Made by a program: the position numbers and the translations under genes
The notes under the pieces: model-generated
Told to the model about the DNA's origin: nothing
What the model saw: only the letters and a program-made list of their open reading frames with translations
The model's database searches: none
Part shown: positions 37,772 through 46,658 of the stretch, piece by piece
Layout: the number at the start of each line of letters is the position of its first letter
How positions within the stretch are numbered: position 1 is the first letter of the stretch
DNA from: Microbacterium halotolerans
Lineage (GTDB): Bacteria > Actinomycetota > Actinomycetes > Actinomycetales > Microbacteriaceae
Direction: 5' to 3'
Assembly (NCBI RefSeq): GCF_003569805.1
Contig: NZ_KZ984053.1
Coordinates: 1-64,000, forward strand
Length of the DNA stretch: 64,000 nucleotides

Positions 37772-38854
37772 TCAGCTGGTGGGCGTCAGCTCACCCATCG
37801 CGTCGAGGAAGGCCGTCGTCTCGGCCTCCGTGCCCGCGGTCACGCGCATGTGACCGGGAATGCCCAGATCCCGGATGAGGATGCCTCGGTCGCGCAGCTG
37901 AGCAAACGTCTCCCGCGGGTCGGTCACGCCTGAGAACAGCACGAAGTTGGCTCCTGACGGGTACGCCCGGTAGCCCAGTTCGTCGAGCCCGGCCGAGATG
38001 CGATCGCGCTGGAAGATGATGTCCTCGACCGTTCTGAGCATCGTGTCCGCATGCCGCAGCGCGGCCTCGGCGGCCGCCTGCGTGATCGCACTGAGGTGGT
38101 ACGGCAGCCGGACCAGTCGCAGCGCGTCGACGAGGGCGGGGTGGGCCGCGAGGTAGCCGACGCGCGCACCGGCGAAAGCGAAGGCCTTGCTCATCGTGCG
38201 CGAGACGACAAGACGCTCGCGCCCTTCCAACAGTGCGAGCGCAGATCCTCCACCGTGCGAGAACTCGGCATAGGCCTCGTCGACGATCACGATGCCGTCC
38301 GCCGCGTCGTAGACCGCTTCGATCACCGCGAGCGGAAGCGGCGTCCCCGTCGGGTTGTTCGGCGCACACAGGAACACGACATCCGGCTTCGCCGCACGCA
38401 CCTGCGCCGCAGCATCGGCCGGCTCGAGTTCGAAGTCGGGGCCGCGGGTTCCTGCCACCCAGTCGGAACCGACGCCGCGCGCGAGCAACGAGTACATCGA
38501 ATAGGTCGGCGTGAAGCCGAAGGCGGACCGGCCGGGGCCGGCGAAGGCCTGGAGGATGTGCTGCAGCACCTCGTTCGAGCCGTTCGCCGCCCAGATGTTC
38601 GAGGGTTCGAGACCGTGGCCGAGGTAGCGCGCGAAGCCCTCGCGCAGTCGGGTGAACTCGCGGTCGGGGTAGCGGTTGACTCCGCTGAGTGCCGCCGCGA
38701 CCGACGATGTCACGTCTGCGATCACCTCGTCGGGGACCCGATGGGTGTTCTCGTTGACGTTGAGCGCCACGGGGACCGGCATCTGCGGTGCGCCATACGG
38801 CGACTGGCCGCGCAAGTCGTCGCGGATCGGGAGGTCTTCGAAGGAGAGTGCCAC
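37772..38854 (-). CDS. hisC: histidinol-phosphate aminotransferase
   Basis: 360 aa PLP enzyme (fold type I). [13 protein letters not shown] near 33, [14 protein letters not shown], the [12 protein letters not shown] segment and the Schiff-base lysine in [19 protein letters not shown] (near 230) are present. It converts imidazole acetol phosphate to histidinol phosphate. GTG 38854 is preceded by TACGAT (38861-38866) at 6 nt, again suggesting a leaderless start. First gene of the local histidine cluster; hisD, hisG, hisF and hisI are not in view. Confidence 0.95.
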   Translation of the reverse strand: MALSFEDLPIRDDLRGQSPYGAPQMPVPVALNVNENTHRVPDEVIADVTSSVAAALSGVNRYPDREFTRLREGFARYLGHGLEPSNIWAANGSNEVLQHILQAFAGPGRSAFGFTPTYSMYSLLARGVGSDWVAGTRGPDFELEPADAAAQVRAAKPDVVFLCAPNNPTGTPLPLAVIEAVYDAADGIVIVDEAYAEFSHGGGSALALLEGRERLVVSRTMSKAFAFAGARVGYLAAHPALVDALRLVRLPYHLSAITQAAAEAALRHADTMLRTVEDIIFQRDRISAGLDELGYRAYPSGANFVLFSGVTDPRETFAQLRDRGILIRDLGIPGHMRVTAGTEAETTAFLDAMGELTPTS

Positions 38855-38900
38855 CGGTCAATCGTACGCGGCGCGACCCCTATCGAAGCACCGACCAGGA

Positions 38901-39251
38901 TCACTTCTGCGCGTACTCCGTGGGAATCGCGAGCTCCTGGCCGACCATCAGCGCGCCGCCCTGAAGCTGATTGAGGTGGGCGATGTCATCGACGACGTCG
39001 CGGGGATCGTGGCCCGGTGCCACCAGCTGCGCGATGCTCCAGAGCGAGTCACCGGACAGAACGGTGACGGTCTCGAACGACCCCGCGGGCGCGCCGCCGT
39101 CGATCGAGCCGAGTGCGACGCCGGAGCCCATCACGACGGCGACGGCGAGACCGGCGACGACGGGGAGCGCGGCGAAGGCCGCGAGCACGCGGCGACCGCG
39201 AACCGTCAGCCGAAGGCGCGTGTGCGGTGCGGCGAGTGCAACGGTGGTCAT
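38901..39251 (-). CDS. LysM-domain membrane protein, candidate SOS division inhibitor (YneA/ChiZ-like)
   Basis: 116 aa. A short basic N-terminus, one membrane segment (about 22-47, [20 protein letters not shown]) and an extracytoplasmic LysM domain (about 58-112, [14 protein letters not shown] to ELAIPT) that should bind peptidoglycan. Divergent from lexA, with a LexA box inside its promoter. This arrangement matches B. subtilis yneA and M. tuberculosis chiZ (Rv2719c), LysM proteins that block division during SOS. Start ATG 39251 has GGAGGAG 4 nt upstream. The inhibitor role is inferred from architecture and context, not shown. Confidence 0.85.
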   Translation of the reverse strand: MTTVALAAPHTRLRLTVRGRRVLAAFAALPVVAGLAVAVVMGSGVALGSIDGGAPAGSFETVTVLSGDSLWSIAQLVAPGHDPRDVVDDIAHLNQLQGGALMVGQELAIPTEYAQK

Positions 39252-39325
39252 GTCTCCTCCTCGGATGGAACGCGCTTCGCACTCGACTGCTCGGCCGGGA
39301 GAGCCGAGTGCGAAGCTACGTACCG

Positions 39326-39355
39326 AATCTATCTTCGAATTCATCGTCGAGTCAA
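39326..39355 (-). promoter_or_regulatory. promoter of the LysM gene
   Basis: Minus strand TTGACT (39350-39355), 18-bp spacer, TAGATT (39326-39331). A LexA-like box fills the spacer. Confidence 0.65.
39335..39350. promoter_or_regulatory. LexA box (LysM side)
   Basis: TCGAATTCATCGTCGA, matching the actinobacterial/Gram-positive pattern TCGAAC-N4-GTTCGA at 9 of 12 defined positions. Sits between the -35 and -10 of the LysM promoter. Confidence 0.6.
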
Positions 39356-39363
39356 GTCTTTCT

Positions 39364-39379
39364 TCGAACCGTGCTTCGA
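39364..39379. promoter_or_regulatory. LexA box (lexA side)
   Basis: TCGAACCGTGCTTCGA, one mismatch to TCGAAC-N4-GTTCGA. Centred about 135 nt upstream of the lexA start, in the shared divergent region. Confidence 0.8.
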
Positions 39380-39506
39380 GATTTCTCAGAACACGCTCGA
39401 ACAAAGCTCTCGAAACTCCCGGCGACTGAGGTACTGTCGTGGTGTCGGAGGCAACCTCACCACGGACCTCCGACATTCGAGATGTCGAATCGAACCTGGA
39501 GCACTC

Positions 39507-40202
39507 ATGAGCGACGACGCAGCGCACAGCGGCACCGCCCCTTCGACCCCGCGCACGCGGCGGCGTCGCAGCCTCAGCGACAAGCAGATGGCGATCCTCG
39601 AGGTCATCCAGCGGTCGATCCAGAAGCACGGCTACCCGCCGTCGATGCGGGAGATCGGCGACGCCGTCGGCCTCAAGTCGCTCTCCAGCGTCACCCATCA
39701 GCTCGGCCAGCTCGAGCTGAGCGGCTATCTGCGGCGCGACCCTGGCAAGACCCGTGCGATGGAGGTGCTCATCGACCTGCCCGGTGTGTCGGGCGAGAAC
39801 CCGGCTGACGCCGCTCCTCCCGTAGGAGACGCGGCGATGATCCCGCTCGTCGGCCAGATCGCCGCAGGCGTTCCGATCACGGCGGAGCAGCAGGTCGAAG
39901 AGGTGTTCCCCCTCCCCAGGCAGCTGGTCGGCAAGGGCGAGCTGTTCATGCTCAAGGTCAACGGGGAGTCGATGATCGACGCGGCCATCTGCGACGGCGA
40001 CTGGGTCGTCGTACGCACGCAGAGCACCGCGGAGAACGGCGACATCGTGGCGGCGATGCTCGACGGCGAGGCGACCGTCAAGGTGTTCCGGCAGCGCGAC
40101 GGTCACACCTGGCTGCTCCCCCGCAATACGAACTTCGAGCCGATCCTCGGCGACGAGTCGACGGTGCTCGGCAAGGTCGTCGCGGTGCTGCGCGCGGTCT
40201 GA
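39507..40202 (+). CDS. lexA: LexA repressor
   Basis: 231 aa SOS repressor/protease. A winged helix at about 25-90 ([28 protein letters not shown]) is followed by the self-cleavage Ala-Gly in [12 protein letters not shown] (near 127), the catalytic serine in [10 protein letters not shown] and the catalytic lysine in [11 protein letters not shown] 39507 has TGGAG upstream. A leader of roughly 70 nt or more follows a TACTGT -10 candidate (39432-39437). Autoregulation is expected through the box at 39364-39379; a further imperfect repeat, TCGAACAAAGCTCTCGA (39398-39414), overlaps the probable -35. Confidence 0.97.
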   Translation: MSDDAAHSGTAPSTPRTRRRRSLSDKQMAILEVIQRSIQKHGYPPSMREIGDAVGLKSLSSVTHQLGQLELSGYLRRDPGKTRAMEVLIDLPGVSGENPADAAPPVGDAAMIPLVGQIAAGVPITAEQQVEEVFPLPRQLVGKGELFMLKVNGESMIDAAICDGDWVVVRTQSTAENGDIVAAMLDGEATVKVFRQRDGHTWLLPRNTNFEPILGDESTVLGKVVAVLRAV

Positions 40203-40212
40203 GCGCACGGGG

Positions 40213-40246
40213 AGGGGCGGTGCCGAAGCCATCCGGCACCGCCCCT
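40213..40246 (+). terminator. lexA terminator
   Basis: 13-bp perfect stem (40213-40225 with 40234-40246), 8-nt loop, starting 10 nt after the lexA stop; weak T-run follows. Confidence 0.8.
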
Positions 40247-40373
40247 TCTGCGTTCACGAACGCGTCGGTGTGCGACGACTCGCGCGACGCATCGGCATGT
40301 GTCGGCATGGTCTCTGCATGATGTCGTATCCGACGTCGTGCGCGTTTGCTCCGGCGTGCAATAGCGTGGTGGC

Positions 40374-42356
40374 ATGGCCCCTATCGACCAGCTCGCGTAC
40401 GGCACCTGGCCGTCGCCGATTCGTCCAGAGGACATGCCGTCCGGATCCCTCAGACTCGGTCGCGCCCAGTACGTCTCAGGCGAGGTCTGGTGGGCCGAAT
40501 CCGTGCCGGCGGAGCGGGGCCGCACGGCGATCCTCCGCTCCGGCGGCTCTGAGGCTGTGCTGCCCGCCCCGTGGAGCGCGCGCTCCCGCGTGCACGAATA
40601 CGGTGGGGGCGCGTGGACTGCTCTCGACGACGGACGAATCGCCTTCGTGAACCAGGCTGACCAGCGCGTCTACGTCACCCGCATCGGCGCCGAGCCGTCC
40701 CCGCTGACGGCCGAGGACGCCGGCCTCGCCCACGGCGATCTCGTGTGGGCGGACGGCGCACTGTGGGCGGTGCGCGAAACGCACGACGCTGCGCTGTCGA
40801 CGCCGCGACGGGAGATCGTCAGAATCCCGGTTGACGGCTCGGGTGCGGCGGATCCGGATGCGGTCACGATCGTCGTCGGAGGAAGCGACTTCGTCGCCTA
40901 CCCGTCACCGCGCGCGGGAAGGATCGCGTGGATCGCCTGGAACCACCCCGACATGCCGTGGGACGCGGCGGAGCTGCGAGTAGGCACGCTCGATGAGGAC
41001 GGCACCGTATCGGACTGGGTCGTCGTCGCGGGCGGGCACGGCGCGGCGGGCGGCGCCGACGTCTCAGCCCTGCAGCCGGAGTGGACGGGCGACGACGAGC
41101 TGCTGTTCACGCAGGACCCCCCGAGCGCGGCCCGGTCCGATCCCGCTCGCGGCGCGCGATGGAATCTGTTCGTCATCCGGTTCGACGATGATCTCGCGCA
41201 CGCGTCGCCCGCCCCGGTCTGCGTCGTCGACGGCGACACGGGAGGCCCGCTGTGGAGCCTCGGATCGCGCTGGTATGCGGCGCTCGACGACGGCAACGTC
41301 GTCGCGGTCGTCACGGACGGCCGTTCCAGGCTGATGCTGATCGAGCCCGTCTCCGGCAGCGTCACAGAGCTGGAGACGCCGCTGACCGGCGATGTTCAGG
41401 TGCACGACGTGCGCGGCAGGCGGGTGCTGCTCACCGGCGCGGGAGCGACCGTGCCTGGCGGGCTCTGGGAGCTCGACGTGTCGGCCCGGTCTCTCGCACC
41501 GCTGCGCGGCGGCGAGGTCGACCCGGCGTCGGGACCGCGCCCTCCGGCCTCTCCGATGACCTTCGCCGGCCCCCTCGGCCCGGTGCATGCGTTCTTCTAC
41601 CCGCCGTCGAGCCCCAGCGCCGTCGGTCTCGACGGGGAGCTGCCACCCGTCATCGTGCTCGTGCACGGCGGCCCGACCGGTCATGTCACGGGCGATCTGT
41701 CGCAGAATGCGGCGTTCTTCACCAGCCGCGGAATCGGCGTGCTGGATGTGAACTACGGCGGCTCATCCGGCTACGGGCGCGCCTACCGCGAGCGGCTGTC
41801 CGGCGGGTGGGGCCTCTCCGACGTGCAGGATGTGGCCGCTGCGGCGCGCGGACTCGTCGACGCGGGGCTCGCCGACCCCGCCCGCATCGCGATCAAGGGC
41901 GGGTCGGCCGGCGGCTGGACCGTGCTGTGCGCACTCGCCGACACCGACGTGTTCGCCGCAGGCATCTGCCGCTACGGCGTCGCCGACCTGCGCATGCTGC
42001 TGGCCGAGACGCACGACTTCGAGGCCCGCTACCTCGACGGCCTCGTCGGTCCGTGGCCGGAGGCGGAGGCCGACTACATCGAGCGCTCGCCCCTGTCGCG
42101 CCCTGAGAGCCTCACCACGCCGCTGCTCATCCTGCAGGGCAGCGACGACCCGGTCGTGCCGCCGTCGCAGTCGGAGGCGCTGCGCGACGCGCTCGCGGAC
42201 AACGGGGTGCCGCACGCCTATCTGCTGTTCGAAGGAGAGGGGCACGGGTTCCGGCAGTCCGACACCATCGTGAAGTGCTTCGCGTCCGAGCTGGCCTTCC
42301 TCGGTCAGGTGCTCGGGTTCGAAACTCCAGGCGTCAGCCCCGTCGACCTCGCCTGA
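40374..42356 (+). CDS. S9 family peptidase (prolyl oligopeptidase-like)
   Basis: 660 aa. The N-terminal two-thirds form a beta-propeller-like region with repeated blocks such as EYGGGAWTALDDGRIAFVN. The C-terminal alpha/beta-hydrolase domain has the serine in GGSAGGW (near 509), the aspartate in GSDDPVV (near 591) and the histidine in GEGHGF (near 623). Without a signal peptide it is probably a cytoplasmic acylaminoacyl/dipeptidyl-peptidase type enzyme. TAGCGT (40362-40367) ends 6 nt before ATG 40374, so the mRNA may be leaderless. Confidence 0.92.
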   Translation: MAPIDQLAYGTWPSPIRPEDMPSGSLRLGRAQYVSGEVWWAESVPAERGRTAILRSGGSEAVLPAPWSARSRVHEYGGGAWTALDDGRIAFVNQADQRVYVTRIGAEPSPLTAEDAGLAHGDLVWADGALWAVRETHDAALSTPRREIVRIPVDGSGAADPDAVTIVVGGSDFVAYPSPRAGRIAWIAWNHPDMPWDAAELRVGTLDEDGTVSDWVVVAGGHGAAGGADVSALQPEWTGDDELLFTQDPPSAARSDPARGARWNLFVIRFDDDLAHASPAPVCVVDGDTGGPLWSLGSRWYAALDDGNVVAVVTDGRSRLMLIEPVSGSVTELETPLTGDVQVHDVRGRRVLLTGAGATVPGGLWELDVSARSLAPLRGGEVDPASGPRPPASPMTFAGPLGPVHAFFYPPSSPSAVGLDGELPPVIVLVHGGPTGHVTGDLSQNAAFFTSRGIGVLDVNYGGSSGYGRAYRERLSGGWGLSDVQDVAAAARGLVDAGLADPARIAIKGGSAGGWTVLCALADTDVFAAGICRYGVADLRMLLAETHDFEARYLDGLVGPWPEAEADYIERSPLSRPESLTTPLLILQGSDDPVVPPSQSEALRDALADNGVPHAYLLFEGEGHGFRQSDTIVKCFASELAFLGQVLGFETPGVSPVDLA

Positions 42357-42377
42357 CCACCGCGTGGTCGGAGCTGC

Positions 42378-43910
42378 TCACTCGGCGCGGAACGCCTCGA
42401 GGTCCGCGGCGAGCCGAGGGCTGACATGGGCGTGCATGAAGGTGCCGTCCGCCTCGTGGCGACGCTCGAGCAGCTGACCGGTCTCGTGGACCGCCGAGAC
42501 GAGATCTCCGCGGTCGTACGGCACCACCACGCGCACCTCGACTTCGGGCAGCGGAAGCGTCTCCTCCACGATGCGACGCAGCTCGTCGATGCCCTCCCCT
42601 GTGTGCGACGAAACGAACACGGCGCGCGGCTCGAGTCCGTGCAGCACCAGACGCGCACTCTCGTCGACCAGGTCGGCTTTGTTGAACACCACGATCTCGG
42701 GCAGGTCGCGAGCGCCCACGTCGCCCATCACATCGCGCACTGTCCGGATCTGACTCGCCGGATCCGGATGGTTGGCATCGACCACGTGCAGCACGACGTC
42801 GGCCTCCGCGACCTCCTCGAGGGTGGAACGGAACGCCTCGACGAGCTGGTGCGGCAGATTGCGCACGAAGCCGACGGTATCGGCGAAGGTGAACACCCGA
42901 CCGTCCGAGGTCTGGGCGCGCCGCACGGTCGAGTCGAGGGTGGCGAACAGCGCGTTCTCGACGAGCACGCCGGCGGCCGTGAGCCGGTTGAGCAGGCTCG
43001 ACTTGCCCGCGTTGGTGTACCCGGCGATCGCGACGGACGGGATGGTGTGCCGCTTGCGCTCGGACCGCTTCGCGTCGCGAGCAGGGGCGAACTGGGCGAT
43101 CTGCTTGCGCAGGATCGCCATCCGGGTGCGGATGCGGCGACGGTCGAGCTCCATCTTCGTCTCGCCGGGCCCGCGCGAGCCCATCCCCGCCCCTGCTGCG
43201 CCGACCTGGCCACCGGCCTGCCGACTCATCGAATCGCCCCAGCCGCGCAGACGCGGCAGCAGGTACTCGAGCTGCGCCAGCTCCACTTGGGCCTTGCCCT
43301 CGCGCGTCTTGGCGTGCTGGGCGAAGATGTCGAGGATCACGGCCGTGCGGTCGACGACCTTCACCTTGACCACATCCTCGAGCGCGCGGCGCTGCGATGG
43401 GGCGAGCTCCGTGTCGGCGATCACCGTGTCCGCGCCGACCGACGCGACCAGATCGCGCAGCTGCTCCGCCTTGCCCTTGCCGAGGTAGGTCGCCGGATCC
43501 GGATGGGGACGGCCCTGCAGCACGCCGTCGAGGACGATCGCACCGGCGGTCTCCGCGAGCGCGGCGAGCTCGTGCAGCGAGTTCTCCGCGTCGGCGAGGG
43601 AGCCCTGCGAGTACACGCCGACGAGCACGACGTTCTCCAGCCTCGTCTCGCGGTACTCGACTTCCGTGACGTCCTCGAGCTCCGTCGACAGGCTCGGCAC
43701 CCGACGCAGCGCATGCCTGTCCTCGACGTCCCACTGGTCGCCGTCGGCGCCTCCTGCGGCCGTCGACGCCTCCTGCAGCGCCTGGGCCGCTCCGAAGATC
43801 CGCACTCCGCTGCGGGAGGCCGCGCGGGCCAGGACGCGATCGACCGCGTCATCGGCTGCATTGTGCGGTGCGTCGTCGGACGTCGGGAGGGGGGACGTCG
43901 TATCAGTCAT
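42378..43910 (-). CDS. hflX: ribosome-associated GTPase HflX
   Basis: 510 aa; typical HflX is 420-450, the excess being a variable N-terminal stretch of about 70 residues. The N-terminal HflX domain has VLDGVLQGRPHPDPATYLGKGK, and the G domain has GYTNAGKSSLLNRL (G1), DTVGFVRNLPHQLV (G3) and NKADL (G4). HflX splits stalled ribosomes in other bacteria. ATG 43910 follows GAAGGA. It is convergent with the S9 peptidase and divergent from the RsmC-like gene. Confidence 0.95.
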   Translation of the reverse strand: MTDTTSPLPTSDDAPHNAADDAVDRVLARAASRSGVRIFGAAQALQEASTAAGGADGDQWDVEDRHALRRVPSLSTELEDVTEVEYRETRLENVVLVGVYSQGSLADAENSLHELAALAETAGAIVLDGVLQGRPHPDPATYLGKGKAEQLRDLVASVGADTVIADTELAPSQRRALEDVVKVKVVDRTAVILDIFAQHAKTREGKAQVELAQLEYLLPRLRGWGDSMSRQAGGQVGAAGAGMGSRGPGETKMELDRRRIRTRMAILRKQIAQFAPARDAKRSERKRHTIPSVAIAGYTNAGKSSLLNRLTAAGVLVENALFATLDSTVRRAQTSDGRVFTFADTVGFVRNLPHQLVEAFRSTLEEVAEADVVLHVVDANHPDPASQIRTVRDVMGDVGARDLPEIVVFNKADLVDESARLVLHGLEPRAVFVSSHTGEGIDELRRIVEETLPLPEVEVRVVVPYDRGDLVSAVHETGQLLERRHEADGTFMHAHVSPRLAADLEAFRAE

Positions 43911-43959
43911 GTAATCCTTCGATGGGAAACGGGAGCCTTTAAGGGTAACGTTGCGGGCT

Positions 43960-44598
43960 ATGGGAGACCACTATTTCAGCGAAGCTCCCTCCAGCGTCGA
44001 CAAACCTCGACGCATCCGCATCCCGGTTGCAGGCCGTGAGGTGGAGGTGACGACGAACGCCGGCGTCTTCAGCCCCGATCGACTCGACGTCGGTACACGG
44101 GTCCTGCTGACGCATACGCCGGCCCCGCCCTCGGGCGGTGACTTCCTCGACCTCGGATGCGGCTGGGGGCCGATCTCGTTCGATCTTGCAGGCACCTCAC
44201 CGCATGCACGGGTATGGGCGGTCGACGTGAACGAACGGGCGCTCGACCTCGTGCGCAGCAATGCGGCCGAACTCGGTCTCGACAACATCAACGCGGTCAG
44301 GCCGGAGGATGTTCCCGCCGACGTGCGGTTCCGCACCATCCGGTCGAACCCTCCCATCCGGGTCGGCAAGGCGGTGCTGCACGACCTGATGGACGGGTGG
44401 ATCCCGCGGCTCGACGAGCGCAGCGACGCCTACCTCGTGGTCAAGCGCGATCTCGGCAGCGACTCGTTGCAGCGGTGGCTCGATGCCTCCCTCGCACACG
44501 ACTTCAGCGTGCACAGGCACGCGACCGCGAAGGGCTTCCGCGTGATCAAGGTGCGCCACCACGGTGCGCCGAGGACCGAGCCGCTCGCGATCGACTGA
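43960..44598 (+). CDS. class I SAM methyltransferase, RsmC/RlmG-like
   Basis: 212 aa. An MTS-type catalytic domain with VEVTTNAGVFSPDRLDVGTRVL, motif I LDLGCGWGP and motif IV SNPPIRVGK; NPPI/NPPF is typical of enzymes that methylate guanine in rRNA. It lacks the N-terminal half of E. coli RsmC, as is usual in actinobacteria. ATG 43960 is chosen; TAACGT (43946-43951) is 8 nt upstream. Product site (16S G1207 in E. coli) is not proven for this short form. Confidence 0.88.
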   Translation: MGDHYFSEAPSSVDKPRRIRIPVAGREVEVTTNAGVFSPDRLDVGTRVLLTHTPAPPSGGDFLDLGCGWGPISFDLAGTSPHARVWAVDVNERALDLVRSNAAELGLDNINAVRPEDVPADVRFRTIRSNPPIRVGKAVLHDLMDGWIPRLDERSDAYLVVKRDLGSDSLQRWLDASLAHDFSVHRHATAKGFRVIKVRHHGAPRTEPLAID

Positions 44599-44678
44599 CA
44601 CCGGATGCTCGCATGCCGTCTGAGGCATACGGCGCCGGATGTCTCTCGCACGCCGCCGTCCGAGCGAGCAGCGAGCTG

Positions 44679-45560
44679 TCAGTCGGCCAGCGTGACCGTG
44701 CCCGTGTACACGAGTGCCGCAGGCCCGGAGAGCGAGACGCGCTCCCCTTCGGGATGCTCAGTCATCTCGACCGAGAGGGTGCCGCCGGGGACATCGACGC
44801 GCCAGCGGTTCGGGGCCCCCTTCCCTGCCCATTCGCGCACCGCGAGGGCCGTGGCCACCACGCCGGTGCCGCAGCTGAGCGTCTCCCCCACCCCGCGCTC
44901 GAACACGCGCATCCGAACGTGCCCGATGCCGTCCACGACGAGTGGGTCTTCCGGCACCACGAACTCGATGTTCGCACCGTGCTCAGGCAGGGGTTCGACG
45001 ATCGGCTGCACGGCGAGGTCGAGGGTGTCCAGCTCGTCGGTCGAGGCGAGCGCGACGACGATGTGCGGATTGCCGACGTCGATGCCGAGACCGGGCCGGG
45101 CGACGCTGACGCCGCGGCCGCGCACGGTCGGCTCGGTCGACGAAGCGCGCCAGCCGCCCATGTCGACCAGGAAGCCATCGTCGCTGCGGGTCACCTCGCG
45201 CACGCCGGCACGGGTGCCGATGGGGAGGGATCCGTCCGATGCCAGCTCTGCGAGGCCGGAGTCGATCAGGTATCTGGCGAACACGCGCACGCCGTTGCCG
45301 CACATCTCGGCGACGGAGCCGTCGGCGTTCCGGTAGTCCATGAACCATTCGGCATCTGCGTTCTCGGCGAGGGCCGCAGCGCCATCCGGAATGTTCGCCG
45401 ACCTGACCGCACGCAGCAGGCCGTCCGCCCCGATTCCGACGTGCCGGTCGCACAGTGCGGCGACCTGCTCATCCGAGAGCTCCAGCGCCGCTGAGGGGTC
45501 GGAGATCACAACGAAGTCGTTGCCCGTGCCGTGCCCCTTGGTGAACGCGATGTCCGTCAT
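44679..45560 (-). CDS. dapF: diaminopimelate epimerase
   Basis: 293 aa, PLP-independent racemase converting LL- to meso-diaminopimelate. Both catalytic cysteines are visible, in [12 protein letters not shown] (near 87) and [12 protein letters not shown] (near 228). [13 protein letters not shown] marks the N-terminus. TAGACT (45567-45572) lies 6 nt before the ATG, so it is probably leaderless and separate from miaA, which ends 156 nt upstream. Confidence 0.96.
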   Translation of the reverse strand: MTDIAFTKGHGTGNDFVVISDPSAALELSDEQVAALCDRHVGIGADGLLRAVRSANIPDGAAALAENADAEWFMDYRNADGSVAEMCGNGVRVFARYLIDSGLAELASDGSLPIGTRAGVREVTRSDDGFLVDMGGWRASSTEPTVRGRGVSVARPGLGIDVGNPHIVVALASTDELDTLDLAVQPIVEPLPEHGANIEFVVPEDPLVVDGIGHVRMRVFERGVGETLSCGTGVVATALAVREWAGKGAPNRWRVDVPGGTLSVEMTEHPEGERVSLSGPAALVYTGTVTLAD

Positions 45561-45589
45561 GGCCCCAGTCTACGTTTCGAAGCCGCCGT

Positions 45590-45711
45590 GAGATGTGCTC
45601 GCCGCGCATACGGACGACGCCCCGCACCCGGCCACACGGCTCGCGAGATGCGCACTTTTCGACGCAGGGGCGCAGAAATCGGCGCATCTCGGCGATATGT
45701 GCGCATCTCGG
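45590..45711. repeat. intergenic palindromic repeat cluster (miaA-dapF)
   Basis: The 9-mer GAGATGYGC occurs at 45590-45598 and 45644-45652, and inverted (GCRCATCTC) at 45681-45689 and 45700-45708. GAGATGCGCAC at 45644-45654 pairs with GTGCGCATCTC at 45698-45708, and GCGCATCTCGGC is directly repeated (45681, 45700). It lies just after the miaA stop and could fold as a terminator or be a dispersed repeat; a related 9-mer pair occurs at 55214-55249. Confidence 0.65.
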
Positions 45712-45715
45712 CAGC

Positions 45716-46654
45716 CTAGGGACGCAGGGACGCGGCGATGTCGGCTGCGGCGGCGGGTGTGAGGGGGGTGTCGAGCCAGTGGGTGTCCGCGTAGCGGTTG
45801 AACCAGCTCACCTGCCGACGGGCGTAGCGGCGGGTGAGCGCCTGGGTTCGCTCGATAGCTTCCTGCTCGGTGAGCTCGCCCGTCAGCTGCGCCAGCGCCT
45901 GCGCGTATCCGATGGCGCGGCTGGCGGTCGCACCGTGCTCCAGTCCGGCCTCGCGCAGGCGAGCGGTCTCGAGGAGCATGCCGTCCTGCCACATCCGTTC
46001 GACGCGACGATCGAGCCGTTCCACGAGTGCGGCACGCTCTGCACGCAGGCCGATGATCGCGGTGTCCTCTCGCCACGGCACGGGTCGTTCCGGAAGCGCG
46101 GCACGATGCCCGCTCTCGCCCTGTTCCAGCACCTCGAGCGCACGCACGAGACGGCGGCCGTTGCGGGGGTCGATGCGCTTCGCTGTCTCCGGATCGCGTT
46201 CACGCAGGCGGGCGAACAGGGCGCTCGCGCCTTCCGCTTCGAGCTCTGCCTCGAGGCGGGCGCGCTGGAAGCGATCGCGGGGAGGGAACCGGAAGTCGTA
46301 CACGATGCTCGAAACGTACAGGCCGGAGCCTCCGACGAGGATCGCATGCCTGCCCCGCGCGAGGATGTCGAGAACGGCTTCGCGGGCCGCCTCCTGGTAG
46401 CGGGCGACGGCCGCTACCTGGGTCACATCGAGCACGTCGAACAGGTGGTGGGCGATGCCGCGGCGCTCGTCGACGGCGACCTTGGCCGTGCCGATGTCCA
46501 TGCCGCGGTACAGCTGCATGGCATCGGCGTTCACGATCTCGGCGCCCTCACCGCCGAGCGCCTCGGCGAGGTCGAGCGAGAACTCGCTCTTGCCCGTGCC
46601 GGTGGCACCGACGACCGCGATCATCCGAGGGCGCAGCGGAACGGCCTCCGTCAT
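45716..46654 (-). CDS. miaA: tRNA dimethylallyltransferase
   Basis: 312 aa. Adds the isopentenyl group to A37 of UNN-reading tRNAs. P-loop [16 protein letters not shown] near residue 15, the [19 protein letters not shown] motif and the [15 protein letters not shown] end are characteristic. The start is ATG 46654, 4 nt after the miaB stop; an internal ATG at 46624 is also possible. It acts just before MiaB, and the two genes form an operon. Confidence 0.95.
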   Translation of the reverse strand: MTEAVPLRPRMIAVVGATGTGKSEFSLDLAEALGGEGAEIVNADAMQLYRGMDIGTAKVAVDERRGIAHHLFDVLDVTQVAAVARYQEAAREAVLDILARGRHAILVGGSGLYVSSIVYDFRFPPRDRFQRARLEAELEAEGASALFARLRERDPETAKRIDPRNGRRLVRALEVLEQGESGHRAALPERPVPWREDTAIIGLRAERAALVERLDRRVERMWQDGMLLETARLREAGLEHGATASRAIGYAQALAQLTGELTEQEAIERTQALTRRYARRQVSWFNRYADTHWLDTPLTPAAAADIAASLRP

Positions 46655-46658
46655 CCGC

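Noticed and set aside
39398..39414. Third LexA box, TCGAACAAAGCTCTCGA, upstream of lexA
   Set aside because: It is 17 nt rather than 16 and the right half does not match GTTCGA; noted in the lexA entry but not called as a site.
44599..44678. Hairpin between the RsmC-like gene and dapF
   Set aside because: Only a short ATGCC/GGCAT pairing with alternatives; too weak to call a terminator.
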